DNA of 5,080 bases from a bacterium. Its GTDB lineage: Bacteria; Pseudomonadota; Gammaproteobacteria; Berkiellales; Berkiellaceae. This document shows positions 1-5,080 of this stretch, in pieces. How positions within the stretch are numbered: position 1 is the first letter of the stretch; every line of letters starts with the position of its first letter. Under the pieces are notes generated by a model. That model had not been told where the DNA came from and did not search any database. It worked only from the letters and a program-made list of their open reading frames with translations. Location: the NCBI GenBank assembly GCA_009927065.1, contig RFNU01000130.1, forward strand, positions 1 to 5,080, given 5' to 3'. Position numbers and translations under genes: made by a program.

Positions 1-459
1 CTATTCATCCGTAGTTAATATTTAATACCTTACGGCGAAGAAATCGATCCAGATCATCTTGTTTTTCTAAGATCGCTCAATGTTATTAAAATTCTCTTGG
101 TTAATAAAATAGATCTTTTTAATATTCAGCCCTACTCTAGAAATCATTTGGATTTTGATGTTGAAGTAGGAGTTTCCGTTTTAAAACGATCTGGTATCGA
201 CCAGCTCATTGCTTTTTTTGAAAAAACATTTATTGGGGAGTGGTCTGAAGAAACTCCTTTTGTTGCGAATATTCGCCAACTTAATGTAATTAAAGACTTT
301 CTTGATCTTCTTGAGGAATCGAGAGATACTATTCTTCGCGCGGAAATCGCGGCCGACTTATTGGCAGAGGCTAATAAAGTGATTGGAACCTTAACAGGCG
401 AGCACACAACAGAAGAACTGTTGGGTCAAATCTTTTCCACATTTTGCATAGGTAAATAA
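1..459 (+). CDS. mnmE: tRNA modification GTPase MnmE, C-terminal part (5' end outside the window; reading frame broken near base 20)
   Basis: MnmE is the GTPase partner of MnmG; together they install the (carboxymethyl)aminomethyl group at C5 of wobble U34 in a set of tRNAs. Only the late G domain and the C-terminal helical part are visible. The G4 motif NKID is at 103-114. A G5-like segment (VSVLKRSGIDQL) follows at about 172-207. The C-terminal helices end in the family hallmark FCIGK (442-456), whose cysteine is the conserved one. From NKID to the stop is about 118 residues, the normal length. The frame carrying all this has TAA at 16-18, and the other two frames also stop at 12-14 and 23-25, so the gene is not open through the left edge. 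Frame 2 before the break reads SSVVNI, a plausible G-domain strand, and one extra T at 21-23 would join it to the downstream frame. No credible new start exists: a TTG at 97 sits just before NKID and would give a fragment without the P-loop. The stop is 9 bases before mnmG. Identity is secure; whether the gene is intact is not. Confidence 0.9.
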
Positions 460-468
460 AAACTGTTC

Positions 469-2355
469 ATGATCAAGTATTTTAAGAGATATGATGTAAT
501 TGTCGTAGGAGGTGGTCACGCTGGTGTTGAAGCGGCAATGTCTTGTGCACGCTTGGGGGCTAATGCTTTGCTGATTACCCAAAATATTGAAACAATAGGT
601 CAAATGTCCTGCAACCCGGCCATAGGTGGAGTTGGAAAAGGTCATCTTGTAAAAGAAATAGATGCTCTTGATGGTATAATGGCAAGGGCTGCCGATCATG
701 CTGGTATTCATTTTAAAACACTCAATGCGAGCAAAGGGCAAGCAGTTCAGTCTACACGAGTTCAGGCAGATAGACAGCTTTACAAGCAATTTGTGCGCCA
801 AACCGTCGAATCTGAAAAAAACCTTGATATTATGCAGCAGGATGTTGAAGACTTGATCTTAAATGGAGTGACTGTAGAGGGCGTTATTACCAATATGCAT
901 TTGGCGATTTATGCACCGAGAGTTATTTTAACTACAGGCACTTTTCTGGGTGGAAAGTTGTTTTCTGGCCAAACAGTCTTAAGCGGAGGTCGAGCTGCGG
1001 AGGCTCCATCAATAAAACTTGCTCAAAGACTGCGAGCTTTACCTTTTAACATAGGCCGTCTGAAAACAGGAACACCAGCTCGGCTCGATAAAAGAACACT
1101 AGATTACACTGTTTTTCAAGAGCAAAATGGAGATGAAATCATCACCCCTTTTTCTTTTATAGGATCAATAGAAAATCTTCCAGATCAAACATCTTGTTTT
1201 ATAACCCATACCACTGAAGAAACATTCAATATTGTTAAAAAAAACCTTCATTTGTCTGCAATGTATTGTGGTCAAATAGAAGGCAAAGGGCCTCGTTACT
1301 GCCCATCCTTTGAAGATAAGGTGGTAAGATTTTCAGATAAAAAAACACATCAGGTCTTTATCGAGCCAGAAGGGTTGAATTTACAAGAAATTTACCCCAA
1401 TGGTATTTCAACTTCTTTGCCGATAGAAATACAGCTGCCTTTTATTCGCTCTATCAAGGGCTTTGAAAAAGCTCTTATCACTCGCTTTGCTTATGCCGTC
1501 GAGTATGATTATATTGACCCCAGAGATCTGCATCCGACTTTGGAAACAAAACATATTAATGGATTATATTGTGCCGGACAAATCAACGGGACAACAGGGT
1601 ATGAAGAGGCTGGCGCCCAAGGGTTGTTGGCAGGTATTAATGCTATTTTAAGCTTGGATAAGCGTTCATTTATTCCTTTGAGAAGCGATTCTTATTTGGG
1701 TGTAATGATTGACGATTTAACAACTTATGGAACGATAGAGCCTTATAGAATGTTCACCTCGCGCGCTGAATATCGCTTATTACTGAGAGAAGATAATGCT
1801 GATGCTCGGTTGACCCCAAAAGGCATATCAATGGGGCTGGTTGGATTAGATAGGGCACGTCGTTATGATGTTAAAATGAAGCGAATAGCTGAAATCAAGC
1901 ATATTTTAAGCGAATTGAGACCATATCAAGATGAAGATTTTTCGGCTCTTTGCACAGCAGTGTCCTTTGATGTAAAAGAACAAAGATCAATCTTATCCTT
2001 GCTTTCTAAGCCACAGCTCTCTAATAATGTTATTTTTGATCTCTTGTGCAAAAAAAGAATCATTCAAGAAAATGAATTAACTTTATTTAAAACGATAGCG
2101 GCAGATGAATCCTATGCCGGGTATATTAACAAGCACCTAGAAGAAATAGAGAAAGTTAGAAAAAACGAAACTCTGTTGATTGATTTTTCTTTTGATTTTC
2201 AAAGCATTAAGGGTTTGTCAAACGAAATCCTAGAAAAATTATCAACAACCAAACCGCAGACTTTGGGACAGGCTAGTCGTATTCCAGGGATGACCCCCGC
2301 GGCATTATCTTTGTTGTTGGTTCATTTAAAGAAAAAGGAAAAAACAGATGTTTGA
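469..2355 (+). CDS. mnmG: tRNA uridine-5-carboxymethylaminomethyl modification enzyme MnmG (GidA)
   Basis: This is the FAD- and NADH-dependent cytosolic partner of MnmE in making cmnm5U/nm5U at wobble position 34 of tRNA. It has 628 residues, against 629 in E. coli. The N-terminal Rossmann FAD-binding motif GGGHAG is at residues 14-19, followed by MSCNPAIGG (46-54). LKTGTPARL is at 198-206. The first family signature, GPRYCPSFEDKVVRF, is at 274-288 and the second, starting AGQINGTTGYEEAGAQG, at 369-385. SRAEYRLLLREDNAD (431-445) and the C-terminal MnmE-binding helical domain ending PGMTPAALSLLLVHLKK (606-622) are present. Cys48 and Cys278 align with the conserved cysteines 47 and 277 of E. 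coli. An oddity is KGQAVQ at 89-94, where most relatives have KGPAVR or similar. The ATG at 469 is the only sensible start because residue 9 already begins the FAD fold; no strong Shine-Dalgarno precedes it, so coupling to mnmE translation is likely. The end overlaps rsmG by 8 bases. Confidence 0.98.
   Translation: MIKYFKRYDVIVVGGGHAGVEAAMSCARLGANALLITQNIETIGQMSCNPAIGGVGKGHLVKEIDALDGIMARAADHAGIHFKTLNASKGQAVQSTRVQADRQLYKQFVRQTVESEKNLDIMQQDVEDLILNGVTVEGVITNMHLAIYAPRVILTTGTFLGGKLFSGQTVLSGGRAAEAPSIKLAQRLRALPFNIGRLKTGTPARLDKRTLDYTVFQEQNGDEIITPFSFIGSIENLPDQTSCFITHTTEETFNIVKKNLHLSAMYCGQIEGKGPRYCPSFEDKVVRFSDKKTHQVFIEPEGLNLQEIYPNGISTSLPIEIQLPFIRSIKGFEKALITRFAYAVEYDYIDPRDLHPTLETKHINGLYCAGQINGTTGYEEAGAQGLLAGINAILSLDKRSFIPLRSDSYLGVMIDDLTTYGTIEPYRMFTSRAEYRLLLREDNADARLTPKGISMGLVGLDRARRYDVKMKRIAEIKHILSELRPYQDEDFSALCTAVSFDVKEQRSILSLLSKPQLSNNVIFDLLCKKRIIQENELTLFKTIAADESYAGYINKHLEEIEKVRKNETLLIDFSFDFQSIKGLSNEILEKLSTTKPQTLGQASRIPGMTPAALSLLLVHLKKKEKTDV
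2335..2339 (+). promoter_or_regulatory. Ribosome binding site for rsmG inside the end of mnmG
   Basis: AAGGA lies 8 bases before the ATG at 2348, within the last lysine codons of mnmG. It supports that ATG as the rsmG start. With the 8-base overlap of the two genes, it suggests translational coupling of the tRNA-modifying and rRNA-modifying enzymes. Confidence 0.7.
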
Positions 2356-2971
2356 TCCATCATTTAAGCAGGCCTGTTTAAAACTAGGACTAGAAAGTAA
2401 AATCGATCTTTTTGAGAAATATATAAATATTATTTTGTACTGGAATCAACAGCTGAATCTTGTTGGCCGTCAGCAAACAGTTGAGCGGATACATCATCAT
2501 CATTTACTAGACAGCTTAATTCTGACTCCATTATTAAAAGAGTTTACTGAAGTATGTGATGTTGGTAGTGGAGCCGGTTTTCCTGCCCTATGTTGGGCTA
2601 TAGCTAGAGATGACTTTCAGGTTACTCTTGTTGAAAAAAGTCCGAAAAAAGCCTCTTTTTTGACATGTGCTGTGGAAGAGCTAAACTTGACGAGTCGAGT
2701 AAAAGTTCTGTGCGAACGAGTAGAGCAGATTCAATTAAAGAGCAAGCTTATTAGTTGTCGTGCATTAACAAGCATAAGCGATTTTCTAAAAATCACCGAT
2801 CACTTAGGCTCTCCAGATTCTAAATGGTGGTTGTTAAAAGCTAAAAACGAAACGATTGATCAGGAGCTTGTTTGCGTTGATCAATCAAAATGGTCTGTAA
2901 CAATCTCCCCTTTAATTCACCCGACTCAAGATGTTACTCGAAACTTGGTAGAGGTTCGACGCAAAAAGTAA
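2348..2971 (+). CDS. rsmG: 16S rRNA (guanine-527-N7)-methyltransferase RsmG (GidB)
   Basis: RsmG uses S-adenosylmethionine to methylate N7 of G527 in the 530 loop of 16S rRNA; in many bacteria its loss gives low-level streptomycin resistance. The protein has 207 residues, the same as E. coli RsmG. The N-terminal helices contain YWNQQLNLVG (31-40), the family's W-N-x-x-x-N-L motif, and HHLLDSL (51-57). The SAM-binding motif I is DVGSGAGFP (71-79). The strand TLVEKSPKKASFL (93-105) carries the acidic residue expected to contact the SAM ribose. ERVEQ (123-127) and CRAL (137-140) match the R-x-E and S-R-A segments of the family, and LLKAK (162-166) replaces the usual LKG. Motif I with A and F resembles alphaproteobacterial copies more than the GTGPGLPG of E. 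coli. Translation starts inside mnmG behind an AAGGA site. The gene is followed by 27 bases and then parA. Confidence 0.96.
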   Translation: MFDPSFKQACLKLGLESKIDLFEKYINIILYWNQQLNLVGRQQTVERIHHHHLLDSLILTPLLKEFTEVCDVGSGAGFPALCWAIARDDFQVTLVEKSPKKASFLTCAVEELNLTSRVKVLCERVEQIQLKSKLISCRALTSISDFLKITDHLGSPDSKWWLLKAKNETIDQELVCVDQSKWSVTISPLIHPTQDVTRNLVEVRRKK

Positions 2972-2986
2972 TAAAAATGGATTGAC

Positions 2987-2994
2987 AAGGAGGT
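2987..2994 (+). promoter_or_regulatory. Strong Shine-Dalgarno site that fixes the GTG start of parA
   Basis: AAGGAGGT is fully complementary to the usual 16S rRNA 3' tail, and its GGAGG core ends 5 bases before GTG at 2999. The only ATG nearby, at 2977, runs into a stop after two codons. This is by far the strongest ribosome binding site in the window and may offset the weaker GTG codon. Confidence 0.85.
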
Positions 2995-2998
2995 CGCC

Positions 2999-3763
2999 GT
3001 GGCACGAATTATATCTGTAGCGAATCACAAAGGCGGTGTCGGAAAGACTACTTGCGCCGTTAATTTGGCCTGGGAGTTTTCAAGAAAAAAGCGATTGTTA
3101 CTGATAGACGCGGATCCTCAAGGAAACTCTACTACGCATCTAGGCCTCATTAAGCATGAACAACCAATATCTTTACTCGATGTTTTGACAGAAAAACATT
3201 CCGTTGTTGAGGCAATCACTCCTATCGACTCGAATCTTTCAATAATCACTGCAAAACCAAGTTTGCATTATGTTCATCTTGATCACCATAGAGTTCTTGA
3301 GCAGGCGATAAGATCAGTCGTCGATGACTATGATATTATTTTAATTGATTGCGCCCCTTCAATGTCTGTCCTTACAATTAATTGTTTTTTTGTTTCCAAT
3401 TATTTAATTACCCCTATAGAAAATGGATTTTTAGCCTTAGAAGGGTTAAATGATTTATTAATGACTATTCAAGACATCAATAATAATTATGCCGCTTCTT
3501 TGGAGTTATTAACGATTGTGCCTAACATGGTTGATTGGCGTAACAGATTAACACATGAAATTTTTGCGCAATTAAAACGACATTTTCCTGGACAGCTAGC
3601 AAAAACATCGATTCCTCGTAATATTCGTCTTGCAGAGGCACCATCTCATGGAGTGCCTATAGCCGTTTATGACCCTCTTTGTGCTGGTGCATTAGCTTTT
3701 GAGCAATTGGCAAAAGAATTACTAAAAAAATTATCACTGCTAAAACAAAAAGAAAAAGCTTAA
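2999..3763 (+). CDS. parA: Chromosome-partitioning ATPase ParA (Soj)
   Basis: ParA is a deviant Walker ATPase that binds DNA as an ATP dimer and, with ParB bound at parS, segregates replication origins. The protein has 254 residues, typical of the short chromosomal ParA/Soj class without the N-terminal DNA-binding domain of plasmid P1-type ParA. The Walker A motif KGGVGKTT is at 11-18, with signature Lys11 and Lys16. Walker A' is IDADPQGN (36-43) and Walker B is ILIDCAP (114-120). LALEGL (145-150) and PRNIRLAEAPSHG (206-218), both highly conserved in Soj, are present, as is YDP (224-226). Small departures from the usual sequence are His10 instead of Gln before the P-loop and TPIE (138-141) where VPVQ or similar is usual. 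The start is GTG behind a very strong ribosome site. The stop lies 23 bases before parB, so the two form the usual bicistron. Both nucleotide-binding motifs are intact, so it is probably functional. Confidence 0.97.
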   Translation: MARIISVANHKGGVGKTTCAVNLAWEFSRKKRLLLIDADPQGNSTTHLGLIKHEQPISLLDVLTEKHSVVEAITPIDSNLSIITAKPSLHYVHLDHHRVLEQAIRSVVDDYDIILIDCAPSMSVLTINCFFVSNYLITPIENGFLALEGLNDLLMTIQDINNNYAASLELLTIVPNMVDWRNRLTHEIFAQLKRHFPGQLAKTSIPRNIRLAEAPSHGVPIAVYDPLCAGALAFEQLAKELLKKLSLLKQKEKA

Positions 3764-3786
3764 GTCAAAACAAGAGGTACATAGAA

Positions 3787-4692
3787 ATGCTAAAAAATAA
3801 AAGTCTGGGCAAGAATATGGATCGCCTTTTTAAATCCAAGGACAGCGCCAAAATTCTAGGGGGATTTATTGCTGAGGCTAATCACGAATCAGTTAAAATG
3901 ATATCATTAGAACATATTCATCCCTCAGTCCATCAACCTCGCACAGAATTCGATGATTTAAAAATTCAGGAACTAGCAAATTCAATAAAAAATCAAGGAG
4001 TGATTCAGCCGATTATCTTAAAAGCAGATAATCATGGCGCTTATGTTATTATTGCTGGAGAGCGTCGCTACAGGGCCGCTAGAGAAGCTGGATTAACAAA
4101 GATCCCGGCAATAATAAGAAGTTATTCCGAAAAAGAAGCATCTTTTGTAGCACTTGTAGAAAATATTCAAAGAGAAGATTTAAATCCTATAGATAAAGCT
4201 GAAGCTTTATCAAGAATCATTGCTGAGTACAGATTGAAACAACAAGAACTTGCTCAAGTTCTAGGTATGTCACGCTCTCAACTTACAAATACATTAAGAT
4301 TGTTAAAAGTTGATGAATCTGTACGCATTGCATTATATAATAAATTAATCACCGAAGGGCATGCAAAAGTTTTGGCGGGACTTCCTTTAGAGGATCAGTC
4401 TTTTTACTGTCAAAAAATAGAGCAAAAAGGCCTTTCTGTGAGACAATTAGAAGATTTAGTTTTAAAAAACAAAACACACCAATCAGAAGATCAGCTTGTT
4501 TGTGCAAAACAGACTCGCAATAACAGCACGTATTTTGATAAGCTGAAACGATTGATGGAAGAATTCTTTTTGACAAAAGTCGATCTTTCCGACAATGGAA
4601 AAGGGAAGGGAAAAGTTGTTTTTTATTACGATTCATATGAAGAGCTGAATGGGTTAATAGACAAGATGGCTATTGAAAAAGAAATGTTTTAG
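3787..4692 (+). CDS. parB: Chromosome-partitioning protein ParB (Spo0J), CTP-dependent parS-binding clamp
   Basis: ParB loads at parS sites near the origin, closes into a CTP-dependent sliding clamp and stimulates ParA ATPase. It has 301 residues, normal for the chromosomal family. The N-terminus LGKNMDRLF (7-15) corresponds to the LGRGLDALL-type peptide that contacts ParA. The ParB/Srx CTP-binding domain spans about residues 36-130: HPSVHQPRTEF (45-55), GERRYRAAREAG (91-102) and ENIQREDLNP (125-134) are its signature boxes. A helix-turn-helix follows at about 152-173 (ELAQVLGMSRSQLTNTLRLL). A polar linker of about 25 residues leads to the C-terminal dimerisation domain, marked by GKGKGKVVFYYDSYEEL (271-287). 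An AGAGGT-like site (AGAGGT at 3773-3778) sits 8 bases before the ATG. I found no parS sequence in the window, so its binding site must be elsewhere. The stop is 10 bases before the next gene. Confidence 0.97.
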   Translation: MLKNKSLGKNMDRLFKSKDSAKILGGFIAEANHESVKMISLEHIHPSVHQPRTEFDDLKIQELANSIKNQGVIQPIILKADNHGAYVIIAGERRYRAAREAGLTKIPAIIRSYSEKEASFVALVENIQREDLNPIDKAEALSRIIAEYRLKQQELAQVLGMSRSQLTNTLRLLKVDESVRIALYNKLITEGHAKVLAGLPLEDQSFYCQKIEQKGLSVRQLEDLVLKNKTHQSEDQLVCAKQTRNNSTYFDKLKRLMEEFFLTKVDLSDNGKGKGKVVFYYDSYEELNGLIDKMAIEKEMF

Positions 4693-4694
4693 TT

Positions 4695-4699
4695 AAGGA
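4695..4699 (+). promoter_or_regulatory. Closely spaced ribosome binding site before the atpI-position gene
   Basis: AAGGA ends only 3 bases before the ATG at 4703, shorter than the usual 5-9. An in-frame TAA at 4694-4696 excludes an upstream start, so the ATG is the best choice. The tight spacing may mean low translation of this gene. Confidence 0.5.
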
Positions 4700-4702
4700 A
4701 TT

Positions 4703-4987
4703 ATGTATCAACCTTTATTTGTTTTATTTTGTTTATTAATACTGAATATTATTGCTGGATTAGAATCAATAAAAAAAACAATTGACAATCCTCATCGAGC
4801 ACCCAAAATTTTGATTTTTTTATTTATAAAAAGGTTGGTATTTTGTGGAGTTTCTATTATTTTAGCAAAAAAACATCTTTTAAATGAAAAAGAACTTTTG
4901 ATTTTTTTCTTGGGTTTCGGTATTGTTATGTTCTCGTCAAATATTATTGCTGAAAAGTTAAAATTTTTTATAGGTGAAAATTCATGA
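4703..4987 (+). CDS. Small membrane protein in the atpI position of the ATP synthase operon (AtpI- or AtpR-like)
   Basis: The gene lies between parB and atpB, where beta- and gammaproteobacteria carry atpI, whose product helps assemble the c-ring of F1Fo ATP synthase in the inner membrane. The product has only 94 residues, against about 125 in E. coli AtpI. By hydrophobicity it has three membrane helices, at about residues 4-20, 36-55 and 64-83. The second contains the basic pair Lys43-Arg44 near its start. I see no clear sequence match to E. coli AtpI. The length, three helices and an arginine in helix 2 recall AtpR of N-type ATPase operons, which is also encoded just before atpB. Both assignments rest on context and topology, not on a confident motif. 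Its G+C is about 25 % (59 of 240 bases in 4741-4980), lower than its neighbours at about 35 %. The stop overlaps the atpB start as ATGA, so the two are probably translationally coupled. A role in Fo assembly is the likeliest function. Confidence 0.75.
   Translation: MYQPLFVLFCLLILNIIAGLESIKKTIDNPHRAPKILIFLFIKRLVFCGVSIILAKKHLLNEKELLIFFLGFGIVMFSSNIIAEKLKFFIGENS
4972..4976 (+). promoter_or_regulatory. Ribosome binding site for atpB inside the preceding gene
   Basis: AGGTG lies 7 bases before the ATG at 4984, inside the last codons of the atpI-position gene. It supports that ATG, which overlaps the upstream stop as ATGA. Confidence 0.6.
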
Positions 4988-5080
4988 ACGCAAGTGAATA
5001 TGTCTTGCATCATTTAACAAATACTCAAATAGGCACTGGCGGTTTTTGGACTATTAATCTTGATTCTGTCATCGTTACCC
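4984..5080 (+). CDS. atpB: F1Fo ATP synthase subunit a, AtpB (N-terminus only; continues past the window)
   Basis: Subunit a forms the proton half-channels of the Fo motor in the inner membrane. Only the first 32 residues are present, so the transmembrane helices and the essential arginine are out of view. The visible part, with SEYVLHHLTN at 4-13 followed by FWTINLDS at 21-28, matches the N-terminus of beta/gammaproteobacterial AtpB (E. coli has YIGHHLNN and FWTINIDS at the same places). Alphaproteobacterial subunit a usually starts quite differently. The ATG at 4984 is supported by the AGGTG site and by the 4-base overlap with the upstream gene. The remaining atp genes (atpE, atpF, atpH, atpA and so on) are expected just downstream. 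Confidence 0.92.
   Translation, partial: MNASEYVLHHLTNTQIGTGGFWTINLDSVIVT

Noticed and set aside
97..459. A separate 120-residue gene starting at TTG 97
   Set aside because: The start falls immediately before the MnmE G4 motif NKID, and the sequence upstream of it in the same frame continues MnmE-like. It is the tail of mnmE, not a new gene.
391..801. Open frame of 136 codons on the - strand across the mnmE-mnmG junction
   Set aside because: It lies opposite two well-recognised genes, has a low-complexity cysteine/serine-rich translation without family motifs, and no ribosome site was seen. It is a shadow. The same holds for the - strand frames at 144-407, 4349-4636 and 4792-5013 and the + frame at 1463-1651.
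1753..1770. Search for parS (TGTTTCACGTGAAACA) on both strands, with TGTTCACC near 1752 as the nearest look-alike
   Set aside because: The similarity ends after the first half and the site is not palindromic. No other candidate was found, so parS probably lies outside this window.
2239..2247. TTATCAACA as a DnaA box, suggesting oriC
   Set aside because: It has one mismatch to TTATCCACA, stands alone inside mnmG, and there is no cluster or AT-rich unwinding region between genes.
2972..2998. Terminator or regulatory hairpin in the rsmG-parA gap
   Set aside because: The 27 bases contain no inverted repeat followed by T residues; they are fully accounted for by the parA ribosome site and a short A-rich spacer.
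2982..3014. TTGACA at 2982-2987 as the -35 box of a parA promoter
   Set aside because: Any -10 with 16-18 base spacing would lie inside the parA coding region past its ribosome site and does not resemble TATAAT. A transcript from there would lack the start codon.

Overview
The window is a dense run of seven genes, all on the + strand, with no RNA gene, mobile element, CRISPR array or recognisable terminator. In order they are: the 3' part of mnmE, complete mnmG (gidA), rsmG (gidB), parA (soj) and parB (spo0J), a 94-residue membrane protein in the atpI position, and the first 32 codons of atpB. Junctions are very tight: gaps of 9, 27, 23 and 10 bases and overlaps of 8 and 4 bases. The whole block therefore looks like one transcription unit, or part of one. 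No stretch over 300 bases lacks a gene.

The organism is a proteobacterium. The order mnmE-mnmG-rsmG-parA-parB-atpI-atpB is the conserved origin-proximal arrangement of Gamma- and Betaproteobacteria. The AtpB N-terminus (YVLHHL, FWTINLDS) is also of that type. RsmG (motif I DVGSGAGFP) and the ParB helix-turn-helix (TNTLRLLK) look closer to alphaproteobacterial versions, so the class is not settled. By eye G+C is about 35-40 %, falling to about 25 % in the atpI-like gene. Low G+C and lysine-rich proteins with several relaxed family motifs would fit a host-associated or intracellular lineage, but that is inference.

Functionally there are three parts. Bases 1-2355 hold the two partners that make the xnm5U34 modification of tRNA wobble uridines (MnmE GTPase and MnmG flavoprotein). 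Bases 2348-2971 encode the 16S rRNA m7G527 methyltransferase, whose start lies inside mnmG. Bases 2999-4692 encode the chromosomal segregation pair ParA/ParB. Bases 4703-5080 begin the F1Fo ATP synthase operon.

I see no previously undescribed system. The two best leads are a reading-frame break in mnmE at the left edge, which one extra T would repair, and the atpI-position protein, which looks more like a three-helix AtpR-type protein than a classical four-helix AtpI.
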